Shown: positions 20,358 through 27,623 of the stretch, one piece after another | How positions within the stretch are numbered: position 1 is the first letter of the stretch | Layout of the letters: every line of letters starts with the position of its first letter | Source: JAPLKX01 sp035530195 | GTDB taxonomy: Bacteria > Hydrogenedentota > Hydrogenedentia > Hydrogenedentales > SLHB01 | DNA: 27,648 nt | Reading direction: 5' to 3' | Assembly: GCA_035530195.1 (NCBI GenBank) | Contig: DATKVG010000122.1 | Span: forward strand, 1-27,648 | Translations under genes and position numbers: made by a program | Notes under the pieces: model-generated | The model's database searches: none | The model's input: the letters and a program-made list of their open reading frames with translations, nothing else | What the model was told of the DNA's origin: nothing

Positions 20358-22719
20358 AGATAGAGTGGACATTGTGGACACCGTGGACATTGCGGACGCG
20401 GTGGACGCGATTGTCGCCCGGTGCGGGCGGAATCCCGACGCAGTGATCCCGATTTTGCAGGCGATTCAGAGGCAATTCCGGTACCTGCCGGAACCGGCGC
20501 TCGAACGCGTTTGCGAGATTTCCGAGATCAAGATGGGCGATCTCCACTCGGTGGCGACGTTTTTCCCGCAGTTCCGCACGCGGCCGGCGGGCCGTCATTC
20601 GGTGTGCGTGTGCGACGGGACCGCGTGCCACCTCAAGGGCGCGCCGGCGGTGTTCGACGCCGTCACGGGCGAACTGGGGATCGGCGCGGGGGAGGACACC
20701 GACAAGGAGGGGCTGTTCACCGTGCAGAAGGTTCGGTGTCTCGGTTGTTGCACGCTGGCGCCGGCGGTGCAGATTGACGCCGTGACGTACGGCCACGTGA
20801 GCCGCGGATCGGTTTCCGAAATGCTTGATGCGTTTCTCAACCAGGCGAGTGTGGCGGGGGCCACTCCGGCCGCCGCCGCCGCGAACGACGCGGCCTCGGC
20901 CGAGATCCGTATCGGCCTTGGTTCGTGCTGCGTGGCCAGCGGCAGCGAGCGGATCCGCGGCGCGCTCGAAGAAACGGTTGCACGGTACAACATCGACGTG
21001 CGCATCAAACACGTGAGTTGCGTGGGCATGTGCCACCAGACGCCGATGATGGAGATCGTCGCGCCCGGAATGCCCGCGAGAATTTTTGCGAAAGTCCGGC
21101 CCGAAGACGTTCCGGATATTGTCCTGGACACGTTCACGCCGCGCACCGCCGGCGGCAGAGTTCGGGCGACGGCGGCGCGGTGGCTTCAACACCTTTACAC
21201 GGACGACGTCATGTGGGTTCCCGGCGCGCACGCACTTGATGTGCGGCGCGAACCCGTCTCGACGTTCTTGAACGGGCAGCGGCGCATCGCCACGGAGTAC
21301 TGCGGCGAACTCAAACCGACCGATCTGGACGAATATGTTCGGCTCGGCGGGTTTACGGCGCTCGACCGCTGCCTGCAGCTGGCTGGCGCAGACGTCATCG
21401 CCCTGATCGAACGGAGCGGGTTGCGGGGCCGCGGTGGCGCGGGTTTTTTGACGGCGCGGAAGTGGCGGGAAGTCCGCAACGCGCCGGGCGCGGTCAAGTA
21501 CCTTATTTGCAACGGCGACGAAGGCGATCCGGGGGCGTTCATGGACCGAATGACGCTCGAGTCGTACCCGTTTCGCGTGATTGAGGGAATGCTGATCGCC
21601 GCGACCGCCACCGGCGCGACCCGCGGGATCTTCTACATTCGCGCGGAATACCCGCTGGCGGTTGCGCGGGTGCGTGCCGCGCTCGAGAAGTGCGGCGAGG
21701 CGGGTTTGGTTGGCGGGCGCATCATGGGCCGTGGCCACGCGTTTCACGTCGAGTTGCGGGAAGGTGCGGGGGCGTTTATTTGCGGCGAGGAGTCGGCGCT
21801 GATCGCTTCGCTGGAAGGCCGGCGGCCGACGCCGAGTTTGCGGCCGCCGTATCCGGCGCACCGCGGGCTCCACGGATATCCGACGCTGGTGAGCAATGTG
21901 GAGACGCTGGCGTTTGTTCCGTGGATTGTGCGTCACGGTCCGGAAGCTTTCGCTGAGATCGGGACTGAACGCAGCAAGGGCACGAAAGTGTTTGCGCTGG
22001 CCGGGAAAGTCTTGCGGGGCGGGCTGATTGAAGTGCCGATGGGCACGACGGTGCGGGAGATCGTTGAGGAAATCGGCGGGGGCGTGGGGGAAGGGCGGCG
22101 CCTCAAAGCGGTGCAGATCGGCGGCCCGTCCGGCGGCTGCATACCGGAATCGCTTGCGGATCTGCCGGTCGACTACGAGAGCCTCACGGAAGCGGGTGCG
22201 ATGATGGGTTCGGGCGGGTTTGTCGTTTTGGATGACCGGGATTGCATCGTCGAGATGAGCCGATATTTTTTGTCGTTCACGCAGATCGAGTCGTGCGGCA
22301 AATGCACGCCGTGCCGCGTCGGCACGAAGCAGATGCTCGAGATTTTGGGTGGGCTGTGCGAAGGGCGGGGCAGCGCGGATGATATCGGTGTGCTGGAGCG
22401 GCTGGCCGTGACGGTGAAGTTGAACAGCCTGTGCGGGCTTGGCAGAACGGCGCCAAACCCGGTGCTTACGTCGCTGCGTTACTTCAGAGACGAGTTTGAA
22501 TCGCACATCAACGGCAAATGCCCCGCGAAAAAGTGCAAAGCGCTGATCACGTACTCGATCACGGAGGACTGCATCGGGTGCACGAAATGCGCGCAGCAAT
22601 GCCCGGCCGACGCGATTGCGATGAAGCCGTATCAGCGCCACGAGATCGACACCGTGAAATGCGTGCGATGCGGCGGTTGTTTGGAAGTGTGTCCGGTGGA
22701 TGCCGTGGAGGTCAATTAG
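20341..22719 (+). CDS. NuoE-NuoF fusion with TRX-like and ferredoxin domains (bifurcation-type NADH dehydrogenase core)
   Basis: The 792-residue protein joins two diaphorase subunits. Residues about 20-170 are NuoE-like, with [2Fe-2S] ligands C91-x4-C96 and C133-x3-C137. Residues about 185-265 are a second thioredoxin-like [2Fe-2S] domain (GSCCVASGSE, VSCVGMCHQ). The NuoF part follows with GRGGAGF at 363-369 for FMN/NADH, then SCGKCTPCR (C652, C655, C658) and C698 for the N3-type cluster. H and C residues in HINGKCPAKKC match the conserved zinc-site region of HydB-type proteins. The C-terminus has two [4Fe-4S] motifs beginning at C744 and C774. This domain set is that of HydB/HndC (BfuB) proteins in flavin-based bifurcating complexes, here with the NuoE partner fused. 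ATG 20341 or 20344 may be used; the site GCGGAAG is modest. The next gene starts at the very next base after the stop. Confidence 0.9.
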   Translation: MMTQRKDRVDIVDTVDIADAVDAIVARCGRNPDAVIPILQAIQRQFRYLPEPALERVCEISEIKMGDLHSVATFFPQFRTRPAGRHSVCVCDGTACHLKGAPAVFDAVTGELGIGAGEDTDKEGLFTVQKVRCLGCCTLAPAVQIDAVTYGHVSRGSVSEMLDAFLNQASVAGATPAAAAANDAASAEIRIGLGSCCVASGSERIRGALEETVARYNIDVRIKHVSCVGMCHQTPMMEIVAPGMPARIFAKVRPEDVPDIVLDTFTPRTAGGRVRATAARWLQHLYTDDVMWVPGAHALDVRREPVSTFLNGQRRIATEYCGELKPTDLDEYVRLGGFTALDRCLQLAGADVIALIERSGLRGRGGAGFLTARKWREVRNAPGAVKYLICNGDEGDPGAFMDRMTLESYPFRVIEGMLIAATATGATRGIFYIRAEYPLAVARVRAALEKCGEAGLVGGRIMGRGHAFHVELREGAGAFICGEESALIASLEGRRPTPSLRPPYPAHRGLHGYPTLVSNVETLAFVPWIVRHGPEAFAEIGTERSKGTKVFALAGKVLRGGLIEVPMGTTVREIVEEIGGGVGEGRRLKAVQIGGPSGGCIPESLADLPVDYESLTEAGAMMGSGGFVVLDDRDCIVEMSRYFLSFTQIESCGKCTPCRVGTKQMLEILGGLCEGRGSADDIGVLERLAVTVKLNSLCGLGRTAPNPVLTSLRYFRDEFESHINGKCPAKKCKALITYSITEDCIGCTKCAQQCPADAIAMKPYQRHEIDTVKCVRCGGCLEVCPVDAVEVN

Positions 22720-24117
22720 GTGCCGCGCCTTAGAATCGACCAGATCGAGATTGAAATCGAGCGTGGCGCAACCGTGCTCGATGCTGCCGCCAAGGCGGGC
22801 GCGGATATTCCGACGCTGTGCCACACGCGGCAGACGGGCGGGCATGCGTCGTGCATGATGTGCGTGGTGAAAGACGCGGCGTCCGGCCGTATGCTGCCGG
22901 CGTGCAGCGCCAAGGCGGACGACGGGATGGAGATCGACACGCGGGGGGATGAAGTGACGTCGTTGCGGCGGGAGACGCTGCAGATGCTGCTGAGCGAGCA
23001 CGTCGGCGATTGCGAAGCGCCGTGCACGCGCATTTGCCCGGCATCGCTCGATATCCCGCGGATGATGCGGCGGATGGCGGGCGGCGATATGACCGCGGCG
23101 GCGCGCGTCGCGAAACGCGCCCTTGTTTTCCCTGCAACGCTGGGCCGTATTTGCGCGGCGCCGTGCGAGAAAGGGTGCCGCCGCGCCCAGTTTGATGTGG
23201 CGGTGGGGATTCGGTCCTGCCATGCGGCGTTGGGTGATGAAATGCCCGAGCGTGCAGAGCCATCGGGCAAGACGGTTGCGGTGATTGGCGCGGGGCTGGC
23301 GGGTATGTCGGCGGCATTCGTAAGTGTGCTTCGTGGCCATGCGTGCCGGGTGTACGACGAACGCCGCGTGGCCTGCTCGGGCCTGCGCGATCGGTACGCG
23401 CAACAGTTGCCGGCGGAAGTCCTTGAAGCGGAGATCGCGTCGATTCGCGGGCTGGGCGCGGAGTTGATGCTTGGATCGGCGGTAGATATGGCGGCGGTGC
23501 TGTCAACGAGTGACGCCGTCATAGTCGCTTGCGACGCAGATGTGCGGGTCGCGCCGAATGTGTTTCGAGCGGCCGAACATGCGATGCCCGTGCGATCGGT
23601 GGCCAACGGCAAGGCGGGTGCACGAGCCGCGGATGCATTTGTGCGCGGGGTTGAGCAAGGACAGCCCAATCGCCGCTACAACTCGGCGATTGGAAAACTT
23701 CGGCCCGATGAGATCGAGGCGTACGGTGTCCTGCGCCTGATCGACAATCCGGTTGGCGAGGCGGGGCGTTGCCTGGGTTGCGATTGCCGCAAGCGGGTTT
23801 CGTGCAAGCTTCGGCAGTACGCGGACCAGTATGGGATCCGGGGGGCGGTGAAGCGTCACATGGCCCGCCCGTCCGTTGCGCCCATCCAGGTTTTCGGGCC
23901 GGTCTTGTTCGAGCCGGGCAAATGCATCAAATGCGGCATCTGCGTTACGCTGTGCCGGCAGTCGGGCGAGGACGGGGTGACGTTCGGTGGGCGCGGACTC
24001 GATTCGAGGGTGGAACTGCCGCCCGGCGGGAGCATTGGCGACGATCTCGCGGTCCGTTGCGCGCAAGCATGCCCGACCGGCGCCATGGCCGTGAGTGCGT
24101 GCGAGGAAACGTTATGA
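22720..24117 (+). CDS. NuoG/GltD-like iron-sulfur flavoprotein with compact FAD domain
   Basis: The 465-residue protein starts with a NuoG-type [2Fe-2S] domain (C34-x10-C45-x2-C48-x13-C62). It is followed by a GltD-like Fe-S domain (C98, C102, C106-P and the later RICAAPCEKGC). A Rossmann FAD motif GAGLAG lies at 190-195 with VYDE closing the second strand. The sequence then passes from LSTSDAVIVACDAD almost directly to the FAD-closing region NGKAGARAADAFV. The inserted NADPH-binding Rossmann domain found in GltD and NfnB proteins is therefore missing. The C-terminus has a [4Fe-4S] motif C402-C405-C408-C412 and CAQACP. The start is GTG with GGAGG 9 nt upstream, directly after the NuoE-NuoF stop. 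It probably takes electrons from the NuoF partner and passes them on, perhaps to the membrane Fe-S protein. Confidence 0.85.
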   Translation: MPRLRIDQIEIEIERGATVLDAAAKAGADIPTLCHTRQTGGHASCMMCVVKDAASGRMLPACSAKADDGMEIDTRGDEVTSLRRETLQMLLSEHVGDCEAPCTRICPASLDIPRMMRRMAGGDMTAAARVAKRALVFPATLGRICAAPCEKGCRRAQFDVAVGIRSCHAALGDEMPERAEPSGKTVAVIGAGLAGMSAAFVSVLRGHACRVYDERRVACSGLRDRYAQQLPAEVLEAEIASIRGLGAELMLGSAVDMAAVLSTSDAVIVACDADVRVAPNVFRAAEHAMPVRSVANGKAGARAADAFVRGVEQGQPNRRYNSAIGKLRPDEIEAYGVLRLIDNPVGEAGRCLGCDCRKRVSCKLRQYADQYGIRGAVKRHMARPSVAPIQVFGPVLFEPGKCIKCGICVTLCRQSGEDGVTFGGRGLDSRVELPPGGSIGDDLAVRCAQACPTGAMAVSACEETL

Positions 24118-25403
24118 AGATTTGCCTGCTCGTTCCCGGCAGCGGCGGCTCGTTTTACTGCCAGAACTGCCTGCGCGACTATTCGCTGGTGCGTGCGTTG
24201 CGCGTTGCGGGCGAGGATGCGGCGATGGTGCCGCTCTACCTGCCGCCGTTCGGGGACGAGGCGGATACGTCGGAGCACTTGCCGGTGTTTTTCGGGGGTA
24301 TCAGCGTGTATCTGCGCCACCACGTGGCGTTGTTGCGCCGTGCGCCGACGTGGCTCGACCGGCTTCTCGATGCGCCGTGGCTGCTTAAGCTGGCGGGTGC
24401 GCGCGAAGGTTCGACAAACGCCGCGCAACTTGGGCCGATGGCACTCGAGATGCTCGAAGGCCGGCACGGGTTTCAGAAAAAGGAGTTCGACCGCCTCATC
24501 AACTGGCTCGACAGGCACGAGAAACCCGATGTGATCCACATCTCGAACGCGCTTCTGATTGCGCTGGCGACCGAGCTCAGGCAGGCCATCGATGCGCCGG
24601 TTGTTTGCAGCCTTCAGGACGAGGAACCGTGGGTGGAGGCGATGGGCCTTCCGTACAGCAGGGCGTGCTGGGACGCGATCGCGGGGCACGCGCCGCACGT
24701 CAGCCGGTTTATCGCTACAAGCGGATGGTATGCCGACCGGATGGCCGGCAAAATTGGCATTCCGCGTGAGAAAATCGATGTGCTGTATCCGGGCGTCGAG
24801 ATTGACGAGGCCGGGGGCGGGCCGATTTCGTTCGACCCGCCCACGATTGGTTTTCTGTCGCGCATTAACGAGGCGCAAGGGTTCGATTTGCTTGCAGATG
24901 CCTTTATTGACCTCAAGCGAGACCCCGCGCTCGAGAACCTGCGGCTGCGCGCGAGCGGCGGGTGCACGCACGCCGACAAACCCTTCTTCAAGGCCGTAAT
25001 GACGCGGCTGGGCGCGCACGGCGTCCGCGATTCGGTCGAGATCGTGCCGCGATTCACTAAACCCGAGCGCAGGCAGTTTTTGCGGTCGCTGTCGGTTCTG
25101 TCGACGCCGGTTCGGGGTGGCGAGGCGTTTGGCGCGCAATTGCTCGAGGCGATGGCGTGCGGTGTGCCGGTGGTGCAACCGCGGGCGGGCGCCTATCCCG
25201 AGATCATCGAAGCGACCGGCGGCGGGTTGCTCTACGACGCGGGCACGCCCGGCGCGCTGGCCGGCGCACTGCGGTCGTTGCTGGTCGATCCACAGAGGGC
25301 CCGCGCGCTCGGCGGGGCCGGTAGAGCCGCCGTGAGGGCGCGGTATAATATGGCTGGAACGGCTGATGCTATGATACGCCTCTATCAGTCGGTGCTGCCA
25401 TGA
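24114..25403 (+). CDS. GT4-family glycosyltransferase
   Basis: The 429-residue protein has the two-domain GT-B layout. The N-terminus MKICLLVPGSGGSFYCQNCL, followed by RDYSLVRAL, is typical of a subgroup of GT4 enzymes with a CxxCLRD sequence. The C-terminal nucleotide-sugar site has the EX7E motif as E337-AFGAQLL-E345, followed by ACGVPVVQPRAGAYPE. It should be a retaining enzyme that uses an activated sugar at the cytoplasmic face of the membrane; donor and acceptor cannot be read from sequence. It overlaps the upstream Fe-S flavoprotein gene as ATGA and the downstream propeller gene as ATGA. Finding it inside a redox gene string is odd; it may serve envelope glycan synthesis with YfhO, or only share the operon. 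Confidence 0.88.
   Translation: MKICLLVPGSGGSFYCQNCLRDYSLVRALRVAGEDAAMVPLYLPPFGDEADTSEHLPVFFGGISVYLRHHVALLRRAPTWLDRLLDAPWLLKLAGAREGSTNAAQLGPMALEMLEGRHGFQKKEFDRLINWLDRHEKPDVIHISNALLIALATELRQAIDAPVVCSLQDEEPWVEAMGLPYSRACWDAIAGHAPHVSRFIATSGWYADRMAGKIGIPREKIDVLYPGVEIDEAGGGPISFDPPTIGFLSRINEAQGFDLLADAFIDLKRDPALENLRLRASGGCTHADKPFFKAVMTRLGAHGVRDSVEIVPRFTKPERRQFLRSLSVLSTPVRGGEAFGAQLLEAMACGVPVVQPRAGAYPEIIEATGGGLLYDAGTPGALAGALRSLLVDPQRARALGGAGRAAVRARYNMAGTADAMIRLYQSVLP
25367..25375 (+). promoter_or_regulatory. Possible internal extended -10 promoter
   Basis: TGCTATGAT lies in the end of the glycosyltransferase gene, 25 bp before the next start codon, and equals the minus-strand site at 7717-7725. A perfect TATAAT is at 25344-25349. 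Either could drive the last two genes separately. Chance occurrence in coding sequence cannot be excluded. Confidence 0.3.
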
Positions 25404-26704
25404 ATAAGCGCGCCATCGAAAATGTTACTCTAGTTGCGGTCGCGGTTATGGGCGGGTTCGCAGCCGGATATTTCTTATTCATGATGCCCAATGCGCCAAC
25501 TCAAATTGCTCCGGTTGAGCCGGCCCCGGAACCGGCGCGACTGCCGGAGCCGGTCGCACCACCTGCGCCCGCGCCGCAATTCAACAGCGAGTGGAACACG
25601 TATCACGGGCCTGCCACGTTTACCGGCGCAGTCGACGCGGATTTGCCCGATCGGCTTGAGCTTCTGTGGCGGTTCAAAGCCGGGGCGGCCGTCCGGCAGA
25701 CGCCTGTCGTCCACAATGGCCTGATTTATTTTTCGACGGCGCGCGGCGAGATCATCGCGGTGAACCCGGAGGGGCAGCGCGTGTGGTCGCGTCAGTTGTT
25801 CAGTGGGGAGCAGGGCAAGGACGGCCCGCTCAGAGCGCAGATCGAGGCGCCGGTGTCATGTTTTGAGGGGCGCGTGATCGTGGGCACGATGGGTGGCGCC
25901 GTACATGCGCTGGATGCGGCGACCGGCGTCGAGCAGTGGCGCGTACAGATCGACAGCCCCGTGATGGGCTCGCCGAATTACCTCGAGACCGCGGCCGGCG
26001 GGCGCATCTATGTTATCGGGAGGGCGGACGCCGTGCTGCATTGCCTCGATGCCGCGACCGGCGCGATAGTGTGGCGGGGCGAGGCTATCGACCGGTGCGA
26101 CGGCTCGCCCGCCGTGTCGGAGCGTGTGGTGGCGTTTGGGAGTTGCGCGGCGGCGCTTCACGTGTTTTCGCCGGACACCGGCGCGCTCGAGAGAAACATC
26201 GAGCTCGACGCGGACTCGCAAGTGGCGGCGGGAGTTGCGATTGACGGCGACTGGATCGTCTCGGGCTCGCGCAGCGGTAAGGTTGTGCAGGTGAGCGCCG
26301 CGACGGGCGAGGTTGCGTGGACGAATACGGACATCGAGGCCGAGGTGTTCACCACGCCGTCGCTCACGGCGCATCGCGTGGTGATCGCAGGCAACGACGG
26401 TTTCGTCTATACGCTCGACCGCGCGTCCGGAAAGCTTGTTTGGCGGTATGATGCGGGGGGAAGTCCTTCTTCGCCGGTCATTGCGGGGGACAAAGTGCTG
26501 GCGGCTGCCACGGGCGTTCTGTTCATGCTCTCGCTTGATGACGGTGGGAAACTCTGGGAGTTCAAAGTCAGCGACGAGATTACCGGGCCGTCCATCGCGC
26601 TTGGCCTCGTGTTTGCGGGCAGCGAAGACGGCACCGTGGTTGCGTTCGGTCCTCAATCGTCAATATCACCCAACTCTGCGGTAGGAGGCACTGAAACCCT
26701 ATGA
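25400..26704 (+). CDS. PQQ-like beta-propeller protein, N-terminally anchored (paralogue E)
   Basis: The 434-residue product has an N-terminal membrane anchor at about residues 9-29 (VTLVAVAVMGGFAAGYFLFM), then a proline- and alanine-rich spacer (EPAPEPARLPEPVAPPAPAP). The propeller starts with WNTYHGPATFTG at about residue 65. Blades carry DAATGVEQWRV, DAATGAIVWRG, AATGEVAWT and RASGKLVWRY. It is predicted to face the periplasm. The sequence also resembles BamB-type scaffolds, so a role in envelope assembly rather than catalysis is possible. It overlaps the glycosyltransferase stop as ATGA and the ABC ATPase start as ATGA. Its FxGP start has drifted to YHGP, the most divergent of the five paralogues. 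Confidence 0.85.
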   Translation: MNKRAIENVTLVAVAVMGGFAAGYFLFMMPNAPTQIAPVEPAPEPARLPEPVAPPAPAPQFNSEWNTYHGPATFTGAVDADLPDRLELLWRFKAGAAVRQTPVVHNGLIYFSTARGEIIAVNPEGQRVWSRQLFSGEQGKDGPLRAQIEAPVSCFEGRVIVGTMGGAVHALDAATGVEQWRVQIDSPVMGSPNYLETAAGGRIYVIGRADAVLHCLDAATGAIVWRGEAIDRCDGSPAVSERVVAFGSCAAALHVFSPDTGALERNIELDADSQVAAGVAIDGDWIVSGSRSGKVVQVSAATGEVAWTNTDIEAEVFTTPSLTAHRVVIAGNDGFVYTLDRASGKLVWRYDAGGSPSSPVIAGDKVLAAATGVLFMLSLDDGGKLWEFKVSDEITGPSIALGLVFAGSEDGTVVAFGPQSSISPNSAVGGTETL

Positions 26705-27399
26705 CGCGTCCCATGACGACCTCAAAACCTGTAGTCGAATTGCAAGGCGTTTCCAAGGAGTACAAGTCAGGCCCGCAGTCGGTCCTCGTGCTGAAAGACG
26801 TCAACCTCGCCATCAACGCCGGCGAGCGCCTGGCGGTAGTCGGCCCGTCGGGTAGCGGAAAAAGCACGCTGCTCAACCTGATCGGCACGCTCGATACGCC
26901 GACCTCGGGCCGGGTGCTGTTCAAGGGGCGGGACGTTGCAAAACTGTCCGCGAAAGATGTGGCGCGGGTGCGGAACCGGGACATTGGTTTTATTTTTCAA
27001 CAGCACCACCTGCTGCCGCAGTACACGGTGCTTGAGAACGTGCTGGTCCCAACGCTGATAGCGGAAGCGACGCCGCGGGTCGTGAAACGGGCGGAGGAAC
27101 TGCTCGATCGCGTTGGGCTCGCGGACCGTGTTGATCACCGGCCGGGCGAGATCTCGGGGGGCGAGCGGCAACGTGTGGCGGTCGTACGCGCGCTCATCAA
27201 CCGGCCGAGCCTGCTCCTCGCCGACGAACCTACGGGCTCGCTGAATCAGCAAGGCGCCGCCGAGCTTGCGCAACTCTTGATCGAGCTCAACAAAGAATTT
27301 GAAATGGCGCTGCTGGTCGTGACGCATTCGACGTCGATCGCCGAACGGATTGGCAGGATTTTCGAGTTGCGCGACCGCGCGCTGCAGCCGCGGAAGTAA
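26701..27399 (+). CDS. LolD/MacB-type ABC transporter ATPase
   Basis: The 232-residue protein is a complete ABC ATPase of the LolD/FtsE/MacB type. Walker A is GPSGSGKST (48-56), the Q-loop lies in FIFQQHHLLPQYT, the signature is ISGGE (151-155), Walker B is LLLADEP (171-177) and the switch histidine is H209. Proteins of this type power FtsX-fold permeases that release lipoproteins or export substrates rather than moving them through a channel. The start overlaps the propeller E stop as ATGA; GGAGG at 26684-26688 is 12 nt away. An ATG at 26713 is possible. No permease gene begins in the remaining 249 bp, so the partner must lie elsewhere or further on. Confidence 0.9.
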   Translation: MTRPMTTSKPVVELQGVSKEYKSGPQSVLVLKDVNLAINAGERLAVVGPSGSGKSTLLNLIGTLDTPTSGRVLFKGRDVAKLSAKDVARVRNRDIGFIFQQHHLLPQYTVLENVLVPTLIAEATPRVVKRAEELLDRVGLADRVDHRPGEISGGERQRVAVVRALINRPSLLLADEPTGSLNQQGAAELAQLLIELNKEFEMALLVVTHSTSIAERIGRIFELRDRALQPRK

Positions 27400-27411
27400 G
27401 CCATGACACGG

Positions 27412-27440
27412 GTAACGCCCGGCTCTGCCGGGGGAGTTAC
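27412..27440. repeat. Hairpin after the ABC ATPase gene
   Basis: GTAAC (27412-27416) pairs with GTTAC (27436-27440), and CCCGGC (27418-27423) with GCCGGG (27427-27432) around TCT. There is no T-run, so it is more likely a REP-like palindrome than a classical terminator, although it may still end the operon transcript. Confidence 0.55.
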
Positions 27441-27510
27441 AAAGGTTTGAGGTTTTCGGCAGTCGTTGGCGGGCATTAGGTGATGGCGCTGCATGGATGG
27501 CTTGTATGAA

Positions 27511-27623
27511 CGCTGAAAGCGATTGGATTAAGTCACGCTAAAGCGCGCTGGAACAGGAAGGGTAGAATGCGTTATTCACCCCTGCTAAAGCAGGGTGCAA
27601 AGAGGAGCCCGCTGAAGCGGGCT
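27511..27623. repeat. Array of CTRAAG-core hairpins
   Basis: Small hairpins lie at about 27511-27521, 27536-27545, 27580-27595 (CCCTG-CTAAAG-CAGGG) and 27606-27623 (AGCCCG-CTGAAG-CGGGCT). The last two share the linker TGCAAAGAGG with the MITE-like elements at 18195-18238, but have different, still paired, stems. The element may continue past the window edge. Confidence 0.65.

Noticed and set aside
21016..21033. Possible haem c motif in the NuoE-NuoF fusion
   Set aside because: The sequence is CVGMCH, three residues between the cysteines, which matches the [2Fe-2S] ligands of the thioredoxin-like domain and lies in a cytoplasmic protein.
20302..23403. Very long open frame on the minus strand opposite the NuoE-NuoF and NuoG/GltD genes
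   Set aside because: It is rich in arginine and histidine, shows no domain, and is the mirror of strongly biased GC-rich coding sequence on the plus strand, where clear motifs exist.
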